Shown one piece after another: positions 46,109 to 58,200 of a DNA stretch of 64,000 nucleotides. A model generated the notes under the pieces. It saw nothing but the letters and a program-made list of their open reading frames with translations. It made no database searches and was not told where the DNA came from. The stretch is taken from positions 24,735,454 through 24,799,453 of the forward strand of contig CM060124.1 of NCBI GenBank assembly GCA_030522415.1. The letters run 5' to 3'. The stretch comes from Channallabes apus. Taxonomy: Eukaryota > Chordata > Actinopteri > Siluriformes > Clariidae. Position numbers and translations under genes: made by a program. Every line of letters starts with the position of its first letter. Within the stretch, counting starts at the first letter, position 1.

Positions 46109-47725
46109 CAGTGGTGTGAAAAACTATTTGCCCCCTTCCTGATTTCTTATTCTTTTGCATGTTTGTCACACTTAAATGTTTCTGCTCATCAAAAACCGTT
46201 AACTATTAGTCAAAGATAACATAATTGAACACAAAATGCAGTTTTTAAATGAAGGTTTACGTTATTAAGGGAGAAAAAAAATTCCAAATCTACATGGCCC
46301 TGTGTGAAAATGTGATTGCCCCCCCCTGTTAAAAAATAACTTAACTGTGGTTTATCACACCTGAGCTCAATTTCTGTAGTCACCCCCAGGCCTGATTACT
46401 GCCACACCTGTTTCAATCAAGAAATCACTTAAATAGGAGCTACCTGACACAGAGAAGTAGACCAAAAGCACCTCAAAAGCTAGACATCATGCCAAGATCC
46501 AAAGAAATTCAGGAACAAATGAGAACAAAAGTAATTGAGATCTATCAGTCTGGTAAAGGTTATAAAGCCATTTCTAAAGCTTTGGGACTCCAGCGAACCA
46601 CAGTGAGAGCCATTATCCACAAATGGCAAAAACATGGAACAGTGGTGAACCTTCCCAGGAGTGGCCGGCCGACCAAAATTACCCCAAGAGCGCAGAGACA
46701 ACTCATCCGAGAGGCCACAAAATCCCCAGGACAACATCTAAAGAACTGCAGGCCTCACTTGCCTCAATTAAGGTCAGTGTTCACTCCACCATAAGAAAGA
46801 GACTGGGCAAAAACGGCCTGCATGGCAGATTTCCAAGGCGCAAACCACTTTTAAGCAAAAAGAACATTAAGGCTCGTCTCAATTTTGCTAAAAAACATCT
46901 CAATGATTGCCAAGACTTTTGGGAAAATACCTTGTGGACCGACGAGACAAAAGCTGAACTTTTTGGAAGGTGCGTGTCCCGTTACATCTGGCGTAAAAGT
47001 AACACAGCATTTCAGAAAAAGAACATCATACCAACAGTAAAATATGGTGGTGGTAGTGTGATGGTCTGAGGTTGTTTTGCTGCTTCAGGACCTGGAAGGC
47101 TTGCTGTGATAGATGGAACCATGAATTCTACTGTCTACCAAAAAATCCTGAAGGAGAATGTCCGGCCATCTGTTCGTCAACTCAAGCTGAAGCGATCTTG
47201 GGTGCTGCAGCAGGACAATGACCCAAAACACACCAGCAAATCCACCTCTGAATGGCTGAAGAAAAACAAAATGAAGACTTTGGAGTGGCCTAGTCAAAGT
47301 CCTGACCTGAATCCTATTGAGATGTTGTGGCATGACCTTAAAAAGGCGGTTCATGCTAGAAAACCCTCAAATAAAGCTGAATTACAACAATTCTGCAAAG
47401 ATGAGTGGGCCAAAATTCCTCCAGAGCGCTGTAAAATACTCGTTGCAAGTTATCGCAAACGCTTGATTGCAGTTATTGCTGCTAAGGGTGGCCCAACCAG
47501 TTATTAGGTTCAGCGGGCAATTACTTTTTCACACAGGGCCATGTAGGTTTGGATTTTTTTTCTCCCTAAATAATAAAACCCCTCATTTAAAAACTGCATT
47601 TTGTGTTTACTTGTGTTATCTTTGACTAATAGTTAAATGTGTTTGATGATCAGAAACATTTTATGTGACAAACATGCAAAAGAATAAGAAATCAGGAGGG
47701 GGGCAAATAGTTTTTCACACCACTG
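46109..47725 (+). mobile_element. Tc1-like transposon, copy B
   Basis: A 1617-bp element with TA at 46107-46108 and 47726-47727. Termini and ~220-bp inverted repeats are as in copy A, in the opposite orientation. It lies in the loop between the arms of the older inverted repeat. Confidence 0.94.
46489..47507 (+). pseudogene. Tc1-like transposase, copy B, frameshift and stop
   Basis: Same protein as copy A from ATG at 46489. A 1-base deletion near 46725 (AAAATCCCC where copy A has AAAAGACCCC) shifts the frame. A 3-base deletion near 46785 removes the Asp of VHDST. TGA at 47067-47069 replaces the Trp codon of the SVMVWG motif. The remainder from 47106 onward is intact to the stop at 47505-47507 (KGGPTSY), including DNDPKHTS and [11 protein letters not shown]. 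Lesions differ from those of copy A, so the two copies decayed independently. Confidence 0.92.
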
Positions 47726-47727
47726 TA

Positions 47728-48419
47728 TATCTATATAGACCCTTGGCTAAAGGGACTCCAAATTGCACTCAGTTGTATCCATTTTGCATTAATTATCTTT
47801 AAATCTCTCCATAACCTGACAGTAGGCCATATGAGGTAAATTTAACGAGTTGTCAATGATTTATAAAAGCAGTTATCTGTACATATTATATCCTACAATT
47901 TACAAAGCAGGTCAGATGTTCAAGTAACCTTTGTGTAGTTGTCCAGAATCAAATTGTGTCAAGTCATAAATAAAAGCATGGGTATAAAATACATTCTGAA
48001 GCTTTGACTGTTTAAAGCACACTGTGTGTTCCATCATTCTGAAAAAAGGAGGTTGGAACTCCTTACCAAAGATGGCTGTTCAGCAAATCTAAGTTACCAA
48101 TAGGCCAATAATTTTAAAAACACTTTATCTGTTAGGCTTACTGTATATGTTGTGGGTAGTCATAAACCACTCTTAAGTAAAAAAAAAAAAAGGCATATGG
48201 CAGACACATATAGGGCTTGAGAGCAAAAGGAAATATGTTTTAGGCTCATATTTGCTACAGTCTCAGAATCACTAATAGCAATCATGCTCAAAGGTTAATT
48301 TAGGACTAAAAATATTTCTAGCTCAGAGTAGAACATAAAAGTTTATGAAGCGTCCTACACTTACTTTCAGCGAGGAGTAGGACTGCTCCTAGGAAATCAT
48401 TTGACGTTGCTGTTTATAA
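47728..48419. other. Interval without a recognised gene
   Basis: AT-rich sequence between Tc1 copy B and the right inverted arm. No coding match seen. Confidence 0.45.
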
Positions 48420-49476
48420 CCCCGAGAGCCGCAAAGTAGGCTACACATTAGAGTGGGTGTTGTAGTTTTGATAACTGTTTATAGTTTTAAAAACAAAGGA
48501 AAAGCGAAATGGTAAAATCCACACCAGTTGTGTGAAAGCTTTATGCACATTGACAAAACTTATGGATGAGTGATGGACAGCATGAAGTTATGCTATTCAG
48601 ACTGCTCCAATCATAAATGTTTCAAGCTTGTATAATAGAGGTGTGTAAGACTGTCATAATCTAATCAAAATGACTTAGAAAAAGAAAGCCAAATTGAAAG
48701 ACCATTTTGCTTGCAGAGGTAATAAAAGGTAAGGAAATAATTAAAAGAAAATTCTCCCCTACTCTTACCTCTAAAGATAAAAAGTGAGTGAATGGTAATT
48801 TGTGAAATCCTCAATACCACCTACCGTTTTCCTGCATGTATCTCCAAGGAGTGTGTAAAATGGGGGTAAATCATATTAATGAAGTGATGAATTACTGTAC
48901 AGAGATTCTCAAATAACAGTTGTGTACACTTATATAAATTGTATTCATTCATATTAAATTATTTATGTACAAGTATTTTAATGTGTGTGCCATGGATGAT
49001 GCCCACAACTGCATGAATTCAGCTATTTTTTTTATTTCACGCTGCATGAAGTGTGACAAATTCTGGCTGCGACAAACACTGCAACATCACTGTTTCAAAG
49101 CTGCATATTGCTGTTACTTAAATACATGAAATACAAGTCACGTGCAGAGACAGGTTCCCAAATGTTCGTTAATGCACCAGTTGCATATCACACATGCTCT
49201 GCCACAAAAATTATTCCATTTTTGTCCATACATATCTTTTATGAACTCCATGTCACTCATTATTACCAAAAGACCTCTCCTTCAAGCATGTCTCTGCTTC
49301 TACACCATTTCCTCACTATTCCTAACCAGTTATGATATATTTTGGTGAAAGTAGAAGTGAATTCCTATTGGTATATAGTTCTTACTCCTACTTCTAATAG
49401 TAAGATAAAAATTGCATCGCACTAAGAATTTTTCAGCACTTAGGAATAATTTCCTATTCTGAGACACTTTGCTGGT
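48420..49476 (-). repeat. Right arm of the long inverted repeat
   Basis: Inverted and collinear with the pieces 37960-38233, 42804-43110 and 44880-45300. It ends at GAGACACTTT (49467-49476), the inverse of the left terminus AAGTGTCTC at 37556. Shared blocks include the inverse of GCAGCTTTGAAACAGTGA (49090), GATGATGCCCACAAC (48995) and GCCGCAAAGTAGGCT (48430). Confidence 0.65.
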
Positions 49477-50040
49477 ATAGGCCCTGGTCTCATAAGACAA
49501 AATGGTAACTTTTGCTAGTCTGAACTTCTAGCAACACATCAGGCAAAAACAAGGTTCTGCAAATTAGTTGGATACTACCAGTATTATAGTGGCAACATCA
49601 TGCCACTGGGATGTTTTTCAGCAGCAGAACTGGAAAGGCTGGCCAAGATCATTGGATACCAAATAATAATAATAATAATAAAAAGGACTTTAAAGACCTA
49701 CGAAGTGCACACAACCAAATGACCACCTTAGAGCATAACAACCTGAAGTGTATAGCTAAGACAACACCAGTGTCCTTCAGTAGCCTAGCTAAATCCTAGA
49801 TCTTGTTCAGACACTCCCTATTAAAGTCTGATCTAAGCGTGAAGGTTACATAAATGCAAGAAAAAGATGCTTCTACAAATTATATGTATATCAACTTCTG
49901 GTTTCAAATAAATTTAAAACATATTATTATTATTTATAATAAAAATAAATATAAAAATATAAAAGTATTGATTAATTATTACAATTTATAACACACCAAA
50001 GGGTACAAAAACTGAAGGCAATCAAAGCTGAGTACACAAA
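49477..50040. other. Interval with (AAT)n and possible transposon relic
   Basis: 49480-49655 (CATGCCACTGGGATGTTTTT and neighbours) resembles a decayed Tc1-type transposase coding block, but it is too short to classify. An (AAT)n run lies at 49662-49682. The rest is AT-rich. Confidence 0.4.
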
Positions 50041-50619
50041 TGCCTCTTTTCCACTGCATAGTACGGCACAGCACGGTTCAGTACAGGTCACTTCGGTTCG
50101 GCTCAGTTCGGCTCGGTTTGCGCTTCCACTGCAGTTTAGTACGCTTTAGAGTGGGCGGGATTATTCACGTGTCGTTATAGTTGCGGCGCCTCTACTGCCG
50201 TGACATCATCGTAAACGTGCCACAAACAAACACACAACAATGGAGCATATCGACGGAATGGTGTTCTTCATTTTCGGCATGTGGATGTTTTTAACAGCAA
50301 GACGAAGGAGTTTGTTTAAAAAGAGGCTGATAGCAGCCAAAGAAAATTTTTGGTTAATACAAAAAGGTGCTGGCTGTTCCAAATATAGTGGTTCTGTTGT
50401 GTCTCATGTCGCAAGTTCAGTGATGCAGTAATGACGATTTTCTCCGGCCAATCAGTGACCAGCGGAGTTTACATGTCACGTTTTGGTAACGGTTCTGCGC
50501 GCTTGGAACCTCGGCTGAGGTGGTACTAAAAAAAGGACCAGGTACCAGGTACTGTTCTCAGTGGAAAACCTCCCAAAAGTCAGCCGTGTCGTGCCGTACT
50601 AGGCCGTGGAAAAGTGCCA
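50041..50619. mobile_element. Short non-autonomous DNA transposon (Harbinger/hAT-type MITE)
   Basis: About 580 bp, more GC-rich than its surroundings. The left end TGCCTCTTTTCCACTGCATA is inverted at the right end as TAGGCCGTGGAAAAGTGCCA. GTACGGCAC motifs recur in both subterminal parts. It contains a 63-codon frame (50240-50431: MEHIDGMVFFIFGMW) that resembles no transposase I know and is probably incidental. The superfamily was not determined because the target duplication is ambiguous. Confidence 0.75.
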
Positions 50620-51898
50620 AAAGTTTCACCCCAAAAGGAGACTGTATTTCAGAAATTGTGTACAGACATATATTCAAAGGCCATTTTTATTGTTTTACAA
50701 TTATTAGCTTAACACACATTTGGCAATGTTGACGTGAGACATTAATATCACGAATATATAATTAATTTTTCTAGTTTAATTTATTCAAAATAAGTGTAAA
50801 TTTTTGCACACAGGTTTAAGGGAAGCTTAAAGCTGCCTGGTTAACACACTTTACATTTCCCCATTATTTGACATTATTTGCCCCGGTGACAGCATTCATA
50901 GGTAAACAAATTTCTATTAAAAACATAAAGAATTAAAAAAACAATTACTGTAATTGAAATCATGCCCCATCATGGCATTAAAATTTACTGTTTTTTTTAT
51001 GCCTATGCTACAGCTGTTTTTAGTGGTTTAATCAAATTGTCTTTAGAATTTAAAGCAAATTTAAAATAACATGTCTTGGTCGCAGGTGTTACTCAACCTC
51101 AACCACACTTTATTAAATGGAACAGAAGCAGGTGGAATGCATCAGCAAAGCAAACAGATGCAACCGTTGAGGATGTGAAAAATGCAACAAAGAGGAGATG
51201 TATTACAGAGACAAATAAACCAGCTTATACTGTTATTACAGTGTGTGTGTGTGTGTGTGTGTGTGTGCATGTGTTTGTATGTGTGTGTTAGTTACATTTC
51301 CATTTAGTACATTACATCTCCATTTAATTTCAAAATCAGAGGATTTTACCAACTGCACATTAAAAATAGGCACAAGAACAAAAAAAAAAAAAAAAATTAT
51401 GCCATCCCTGCTGCCGTTTTTATGTCTCCCACTTGAAAATGTTAAAATGCAGCTTTAGGATTAGATAACATCAGTGTTTCCTGAAATATCAGTCATTTTA
51501 GGCTGATAAAAAGGTCTTTACCTACTACTATTTATAATAATAACAATAAAAATAATAATTGTGTATATAAATCAGTGATGCTACACATTATTTTAATGAA
51601 GGAAAAGTATATGCTATATAATTACTATCAAAATATGTTTTGCCTTAAAAAAATTATATTAGGACTTGTATATTGCGAGCTAAGCTGATGGATGCTAATA
51701 CAGTATGCTAATAGAAGCATCTGTTTACAAAATTATTTCCTTTTTTCTCGTTTTGTAAATAATACTTTGTCACAAATTCTAAGCTAACATTTTAACATTT
51801 TTATAATGATTCTGTTGGTTTTATATTTAAATGTGTGAATAATGATGTTTTTGTATAACCTAATCTAAGATCAGAGTTTTGTTTTTATTACTATCATC

Positions 51899-51945
<47 letters not shown>
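50620..51945. other. AT-rich interval with microsatellites
   Basis: No gene. A (GT)n tract lies at 51241-51268 with related GT-rich sequence to 51290, an A-run at about 51379-51396, and a (TA)n tract at 51901-51945 that abuts the next element. Confidence 0.55.
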
Positions 51946-51948
<3 letters not shown>

Positions 51949-52513
51949 CAGCCATAACAATATGACGACCTGCCTAATATTGAGTTTAATATTGAGTTTA
52001 GTCAATTAGTCTGTTTGTTGTTTTGCCACTATAACAGCGATGCACTGTGCGTTCTGACACCTTTCTATCACAACCAGCATTAACATTTTCCTCAGTTTCA
52101 CCTACATTAAAGCTTCTATTGGATCCTACAAATTGGAATTAGTCTGACCCAGTCATCATGATTTGGCCCTTGCCAAAGTCACTCAAATCCTTATGCTTGC
52201 CCATTTTTTTCTGCGTCCAACAAATTCATTTCAGGAAAAAAGGTTCACTTGCTGCCTAACTGCGTCTGAGCGACTCCATAACTACAGCTCTTGTGGAATG
52301 TTCATGTTCTGCAGTGGTCAAGCTGGTTAAAACAGTTGAGAACAGGCAACAGGGGCATGGGTGGCCAAGGCTCACTGATGCATGTGGGAAAAATTTTTTA
52401 GAAAAAGGTTAATGCTGGTTAAAACAGAAAGGTGTCACCACAAACACAATACTGTTTTGTGGCAGGAGGGGAGGTACTTAATATTAGGCGGGTGGTCATA
52501 ATGTTATGGCTGA

Positions 52514-52515
<2 letters not shown>
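51946..52515 (-). mobile_element. Internally deleted Tc1-like element
   Basis: The inverted ends GATCAGCCATAACA and TGTTATGGCTGATC (with ACCTGCCTAATATT near one end and AATATTAGGCGGGT near the other) define a 570-bp element between (TA)n and (GT)n runs. On the minus strand the start of a Tc1-type transposase remains (ATG at 52204, MGKHKDLSDF, then stops). A piece of the mid-transposase region (CTGACACCTTTCTATCA, about 52057-52073) is next to it. Most of the gene is deleted. Confidence 0.82.

Positions 52516-52563
<48 letters not shown>
52516..52563 (+). repeat. (GT)n microsatellite
   Basis: An uninterrupted GT dinucleotide run of about 48 bp directly adjoining the end of the Tc1-like remnant, so the element inserted at or seeded a dinucleotide tract. 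Confidence 0.9.
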
Positions 52564-52569
<6 letters not shown>

Positions 52570-53765
52570 TAAATAATATGTTAATAATAATTAGTAATAA
52601 TAATAATAATAAAGTGGAATAAACATTAAAATCAAATGTCATCTATAAAAAAGTCAATTCTAGCCAGAGTAGCTCGATACAGATATACAAGTTCAACTCT
52701 GTCAGCTTTATTGGGTTGAGATGCATCAGCAACACCTAGAGGCAGGAGGCCTTTGATTGGAGACGAGATATTTACATGGCTCGCTTTTTCACAGTAACAA
52801 TGTCCCCCCAAAAAAGGGAAAGGAAAAAAAAGCCATTTTTCCCTTTTGAATGATAAATAAACGGCTTTACAAAAGCTCACAAGAATTAAAGATTGAATTG
52901 AGTCATATGCCCCATAAAAATCTAATCTACTTCCATACTACACATACTAAAATAAAAATGAAAATATGCAGTTAGAAAACCATCCATGGCTCATTTGTTT
53001 GTTTAAGAGCCTCACAAAGGATCACAAATTAAATTTTAGCTACATTAGGTAAAATTAACAAACAAAAAAATTATCAGCACATTGCATTATAACACAATAC
53101 ACTCATAAAGAGATTAAAATATAAATAATGATTTAAAAAAAGAAAAGTAGCCTACATGCATTAGTATATCTCTGTTCTCCATTTGTCCCCATAGCATTGC
53201 TTTTTTCCAGAAATAAACAACAAATACAAACAATAACTGCGTTAATGGTTTGTTCCACAAAAAATAAAGATATGGCACTTTTTTATATTTATATATATAT
53301 ATTCATAAATCATTTTATGTTTAATATACAGTCATCGTTAAAAAAAAAAACTGTGGAGTCAGCATGTTTGTTGTTTGTCTGGTTCCCGGCACTCGGGAGC
53401 TGAACCCATGCGGATTGGATCATGCAGGTATGTTACAAGTTACTATTTACATTACATTCATGCTCTCCTTATCCCATCGTGCAATATTTCCACTTCCTCA
53501 GGTAAGCAGTCTAATGATTGCAACACCAAAGACAGAGAGAGAAAAAGAGAGACAGACGGAGAGGAGAGAGGGAGTAAGGGGGGCAGGGCTAAAGAAAACA
53601 AAAAGAGGTAAATATTTTACAACAGCATCCATAACGGTGGTTCATGAATATTTATAGTGAACCAAAGTGAAGAAAAAATTGGGTATTTCCCAACAGAGTA
53701 AGTAAGAAAGCGCCACCATGATGCATTTTTTTTCACTCAAGTGCTTTGATGAATGTCTAAGTGCC
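52564..53765 (-). other. slitrk1 3' flank, probable 3' UTR
   Basis: On the minus strand this directly follows the slitrk1 stop. No coding sequence or transposon was recognised. An AATAAA on the minus strand (reverse complement of TTTATT at 52705-52710) is a candidate polyadenylation signal, giving a 3' UTR of about 1.05 kb. Other AT-rich sites could serve. The UTR extent is inference. Confidence 0.45.
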
Positions 53766-55835
53766 TTATTTATCAGAGAGCGAGTGAGCAGCGCAGTCGT
53801 AGCTCCTGTGATCAGCATGATAAGCAGCGCCGTGCCAATAAGATGAGTCACAAACTGTCTGCAAAGAGTTGATCTCGGATGCTGAGGAGTTCCCGTCTCT
53901 CCGTTTGGACCTTTTACGGTGACGCAGGACAAAAACGAGCATCCCAACAACAGTGAAAGCAGAAGTGACAAACACAAGCAGCAATCCAGGCACGAGGACT
54001 GAAATTGAGACTCTGCTTGGCTCTGGGTATGATCCAGGACGTGTCCCTGTGTCAGAATCCATACCTGTGGTACCATTTTTAGATGCCAATGTCGGTGAAA
54101 CCTGTTCGAAAAGTTCTGGGCATATTAGGTCGATTCGGATCCGACGGAAATCCTGCTTCCAGAACTCTTCTGGTGACTCACATTTTAGGTCACTCACAAT
54201 TACATCAGGTGCCATTTTATCGGCCCACTGCTTCAGTGGCACAATGCTGCATGTGCAATCCCACGGGTTCCCATGCAAATCAATTTGGATAATTGAGCTG
54301 AGCTGATCCAGGACACCACTTAAGGGAAGATGGGTGAAATAATTGTTATGCAGGCTTATTTTGGACAACGAGATGCCCAAAAAGACATCCGCAGGCAGCG
54401 ACTTTAACAAATTGTTGTTAAGGAACAGCACCCGCAGGTTAGGCATTGGACTAAAAGCTCCAGCTATGATGAGCTGGATGTCATTATATTCCAAACTGAG
54501 ATATTCAAGGTTTTGGAGTCCCACAAACATCTCCGCCATGACAGTATCAAGATAGTTCTTGTCCATGTAAAGCCACCGCAACTCATTCAAGTTTTGGAAA
54601 GTGCCATTCTCAATAGTTTTTATGTTGTTTCCACCTAAATCAAGCAGGTTCAGATTTGTGTAACCCCGAAACTGGTTTCTTTTCACTGCATGGATATTGT
54701 TATCACGTAGATTTAGCTCATGTGCACCAAGTGGTTTGGGTCTCAGATTGAGCACGCTCTCCAACTTTTTACCTTCGCAGTTCACCCCAAGTCCCTGACT
54801 AGCACCAACTGGCTTGCAAATGCATGTTTGGGGACAAGTAACATCACTTGTGCCTGATGCTATTGCTGTTGGTGTCTTTAGCTGCCAGTTTTCCCTTGCT
54901 TTGGGGCGGCCTTTGTTGTTCTGAGCATTTTTCTCTGTCACTCCAGCTATTTTGGATGTTGTGGATGTAGGAGAAGGAAGAGAATCCAATTCTGAGGTCT
55001 CGTCCTGAGTTGGAGGTGCGGCCAAACTGGAATCAGCACCATCTTTGGAAGGGCAGAGTTCGGATTCAGCTGTCTCGTTGAGTTCATTGCCCTGGAGACG
55101 CGCAGGTGCTTCACAAACCACCCGGCCGACAAGTGCCCGTTGTGGGATGTTTTCAAGCCACTGCTTTAAGGAAAGAAGGTCACAATTGCAGTCCCATGGG
55201 TTGTCCTCCAACAAAACCTCCACTATGCCCGGAATTTGTTCCAAGACCCCTTCATAAGGCAACGTCTTTATCCGGTTCCCACGCAAGTCAAGATGCGTTA
55301 TAGGAACGTGCTGGAAAATGTTAGTGTGAAGTGCACTAATTAGATTATCATTCAGAATTAAGACCTCTAGTTTACTCAAATCCCTAAAAACAGTGGGATC
55401 AATGTCTCTTAAAAGGTTAAAATCAGCTTGGAGATACTCCAAATCATCCAAACCAAGAAAAGTGTTCTTTTTAAAAGACCGGATCTTGTTGTTGTTTATA
55501 TGTAGACGCTTGACCAGCTGCAGGCCAAGGAAGGCGCCGGGGACGATGTCGTGCAAGCCATTGTTCTCTAAATGCAAGCTGACTGCATTGTAGAAGTTGG
55601 CGAACTCATTGGGAAACAGTCTGGACAGGGAATTCCCATGCAGCAGCAAGTGATAAAACTGCGAGCTTGGACCAGTCAAGTGCTGCAGGTTGCTGAAGCC
55701 GCGCTTTTCGCAGTCGATGTGCAAATCACCCTCTATCGCACTGCACGAGCAGATCTCCTCCTTGCACACGTCGCTCGTACTGTTCCCGAGAGCTGCACAA
55801 AGAGCCGCCTTCAGCAACACAATCCACAGCAGCAT
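53766..55835 (-). CDS. slitrk1: SLIT and NTRK-like protein 1 (slitrk1)
   Basis: An intact 689-codon single-exon frame. The family acts as postsynaptic and neurite-regulating adhesion proteins; SLITRKs bind presynaptic LAR-type receptor phosphatases. Signal peptide about residues 1-17 ([17 protein letters not shown]), then an LRR N-cap with clustered cysteines ([19 protein letters not shown]), six leucine-rich repeats ([19 protein letters not shown]) and a C-cap ([19 protein letters not shown]). A linker of about 80 residues leads to a second cap-LRR-cap block with [18 protein letters not shown]. One transmembrane helix (about 613-637, [20 protein letters not shown]) and a short basic tail (RHRKRSKRR) follow, ending HSLSDK. 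The short tail of about 50 residues and the total length near 690 separate SLITRK1 from its longer paralogues. The terminal HSLSD corresponds to the 14-3-3-binding serine site reported for human SLITRK1. ATG at 55835 is chosen because it opens the signal peptide. Confidence 0.97.
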   Translation of the reverse strand: MLLWIVLLKAALCAALGNSTSDVCKEEICSCSAIEGDLHIDCEKRGFSNLQHLTGPSSQFYHLLLHGNSLSRLFPNEFANFYNAVSLHLENNGLHDIVPGAFLGLQLVKRLHINNNKIRSFKKNTFLGLDDLEYLQADFNLLRDIDPTVFRDLSKLEVLILNDNLISALHTNIFQHVPITHLDLRGNRIKTLPYEGVLEQIPGIVEVLLEDNPWDCNCDLLSLKQWLENIPQRALVGRVVCEAPARLQGNELNETAESELCPSKDGADSSLAAPPTQDETSELDSLPSPTSTTSKIAGVTEKNAQNNKGRPKARENWQLKTPTAIASGTSDVTCPQTCICKPVGASQGLGVNCEGKKLESVLNLRPKPLGAHELNLRDNNIHAVKRNQFRGYTNLNLLDLGGNNIKTIENGTFQNLNELRWLYMDKNYLDTVMAEMFVGLQNLEYLSLEYNDIQLIIAGAFSPMPNLRVLFLNNNLLKSLPADVFLGISLSKISLHNNYFTHLPLSGVLDQLSSIIQIDLHGNPWDCTCSIVPLKQWADKMAPDVIVSDLKCESPEEFWKQDFRRIRIDLICPELFEQVSPTLASKNGTTGMDSDTGTRPGSYPEPSRVSISVLVPGLLLVFVTSAFTVVGMLVFVLRHRKRSKRRDGNSSASEINSLQTVCDSSYWHGAAYHADHRSYDCAAHSLSDK

Positions 55836-55839
55836 TTTT

Positions 55840-55875
55840 TCAATGCCGACGATTCATTCCCATGATCCAAGACAT
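55840..55875 (-). promoter_or_regulatory. Upstream ORF in slitrk1 leader
   Basis: An 11-codon upstream frame ([11 protein letters not shown], with two further in-frame ATGs) stops four bases before the slitrk1 ATG. It would be met first by scanning ribosomes if the transcript includes it, and the close spacing makes efficient reinitiation unlikely. Translation control is inferred. Confidence 0.5.
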
Positions 55876-55929
55876 GAAAATGGACAGATTATGGACGTCT
55901 GCGCTCCTTAAACGACGTAAACTGACAGA

Positions 55930-55965
55930 AACATTGATCATCAGGCTGCAAAAAACATAAGGAGT
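55930..55965 (-). promoter_or_regulatory. Candidate 3' splice site in slitrk1 leader
   Basis: On the minus strand, TTATGTTTTTTGCAG ends at 55946, a good pyrimidine tract plus AG. The exon would start at 55945, about 110 bases before the coding start. This would give a non-coding first exon upstream with an all-coding second exon, an arrangement plausible for the family. No donor was assigned. Confidence 0.45.
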
Positions 55966-56852
55966 TTTCATGTTTACATCTATATCATTCAATTCTGCTT
56001 AAAAGATTGTTTATCCATTACCTTATTTAAAAAAAGCAATCTTCATCATCATCATCAGGAGCAGCACCATCGTTTCATCATCATCATCATCATCATCATC
56101 ACCATCATCATTTTTAATATGTCAGATTACAGTTTGAGATGAATCTTACCAGATAAGTGACCTTGTGCATCCCCCCTTCAAAAAAAAAAAAAAAAATCCT
56201 TATTTATTGTAGATTTTGTTATTCCTCACGGAAAGAAAGGAGCTGTCCGTTCTCCCTTGGTTCTGAAATCCCAATGCATCGCCACAGAGAGAACAAATAA
56301 AGACATAGAAGGGGGGAAAAAGAATAATGAAGACAATACAAGAGATAGAATGATGAATTAATCCGCAATTCTCACATCCTCACATTCCATCCTGCTGCTT
56401 CTTCTCGGCACTCCGCCGCTTTTTCAGCATTTCTAAAGCAACGCTCGTTGCTGCGTCTAACCCCCTCTGCCGAGCTGCAGTGGAAACAATCCATCTGTGT
56501 GACGGGGATTTTTTTTTCTTCCTTTAATCGATCCACAAAATCCGATGTTAAAAATGAAAAGCAATATAGTGAAAGGAAAAAATATTAGCCTTTCGGGCTA
56601 TGTCCGTGCTTGGACGGTCTTCAGATCGTCGTTTGTGAACCGCATCGCGCATTGTGCATTTCTCAGAACTGTTTTATACTCCACAAAGACCAAGAAAACA
56701 TCGCTTGCATCCTCAAACTAATCATTTCTTGCTTGGTGGCTTGAAGACATTGTTTTAAGAAGAGCGATTATTTCCATGTTCGGAGAAGAGCGAAGAAAGG
56801 CGAGCATGCACTGCGCCTGCTCGGGGATACAGGTGTGTGTGCGTGTGTGTGT

Positions 56853-56888
<36 letters not shown>

Positions 56889-57916
56889 GGGGAGCCGCAG
56901 TTGAATGCGGTAAAATAATCAACTACACAACGCGCTCGACATCACATCCCTTTTTTGTTATTTTGCAGAGATTCATGTCGTGCTATAAATGGATATAAAT
57001 GGACAGAAATGGACACACATGCTGCATCACGTATTACGAAAACTGTACGAAGTGTGTGTGTGTGTGTATGTGTTTAAGGAAAGAAAAATGCATCCTCTAT
57101 GCGTGCAGTCACGCATCTAATCGCTCCGCATTTTTGTGCTCCTTTCCTTTTAAAAGCTCTTGAACAATTATTCCTGATAATCATGTCGTATTTGTATTAG
57201 TAGTAGTCCATAATTTGTCATTTCTGGTTTTTTTTTTTCTTCTATTCTCGTCTCTCGCGTTTCATCTCGACGACTGCTGCGTTTCCTTTCTCTCCTCCTT
57301 TCTTCGTTTTCCTCTCTGATGTCGAAGTCTGAATATGAGCTCTGATTTGGATTCAAATGCCACAAACTCATTAGCTGTGCATCAATATGCGGGACTGATG
57401 GGTGACATCCTGTTTCACTCGTTCACCGCAGTGCCGTTCAAACTTCATCAATCACTTTAATTAGGGGAAGAAGGGAAGAAAAGGCGGGAATAGGATTCTT
57501 TTGGGGGGGAGGGGTGCAGCAGCAGCAACTGGTTTCTTTAATAAAAGATGAATGTTTATTTGATTAAAGAGAAATCTGTTCAAGCTGAGTATTTCGTAAT
57601 CAAAAAGCAGCTTCAGCCTGAGTGACCTAAATTACACTGAAGGCATGAGTGAATGAATGAATGAATTAATGAATACAGTACATGTGCAAATGAATACATA
57701 AGTAAATGAATATTGAAATAAATATGAATCGAATAAATACTGTTCATGAATAAAAAATAAATAGGATGAGGAAGTGGTTACAGTACAAATTCATAATTCT
57801 ATAAAACTTTCACTGACATCTGACTAACATGGCATCAATGATAAGTACTGTTAACTGACATTATAATACTATGCATTTTTATTAATAATTATGTTCAAGG
57901 TGTCTTTTGGAAAGTG
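55966..57916. other. slitrk1 upstream region with simple repeats
   Basis: Probable promoter and leader region on the minus strand. A (CAT)n run lies at 56041-56115 and (GA)n at 56851-56887. 56370-56960 is locally CpG-richer than the rest of the window. A GT-rich run lies at 57051-57067. No second gene was found. Transcription start not assigned. Confidence 0.5.
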
Positions 57917-58200
57917 ATATGGAGGCTTAGTGGTTAGCACTTTCGCCTTGCACCTCCAGGCTCCGGGTTTGATTCTCACCTCGAGTCTGTGTACAGGTTC
58001 AGAGTTTGCAGGTTGTCCCTGTGCTTGGTGGGTTTACTCTGGGTACCCCGGTTTTCTCTCACAGTCCAAAGACATACAAATCAGGCTAATTAGCTTTCCT
58101 AAATAGCCTGTGGTGTGTAAAGCATCTGTATTTATGTGTGCCCTATGCTGGATTGGCACCCTGTCCTAAGTCACTTTATACAGGGTAAAGCAGTATAGAC
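57917..58200 (+). repeat. tRNA-derived SINE, diverged plus-strand copy
   Basis: Head with A box TTAGTGGTTAGCAC and B box GGGTTTGATTCTC. Body blocks CAGTCCAAAGACATACAAAT and GCTGGATTGGCACCCTGTCC match the minus-strand SINEs at 23079 and 61578. Divergence and the lack of a clear tail mark it as old. Confidence 0.8.

Noticed and set aside
43248..47725. A single composite transposon made of two Tc1 copies
   Set aside because: Each copy has its own TA duplication and the middle belongs to an older repeat, so two independent insertions are simpler.
50240..50431. 63-codon host gene
   Set aside because: It lies wholly inside the short terminal-repeat element at 50041-50619 and has no recognisable family; probably incidental.
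51243..51458. Cysteine/valine-rich small protein
   Set aside because: The frame is a translation of a (GT)n microsatellite.
53953..54306. Plus-strand genes opposite slitrk1
   Set aside because: Several plus-strand frames lie opposite the coding exon; they are shadows of the LRR repeats, with no family resemblance.
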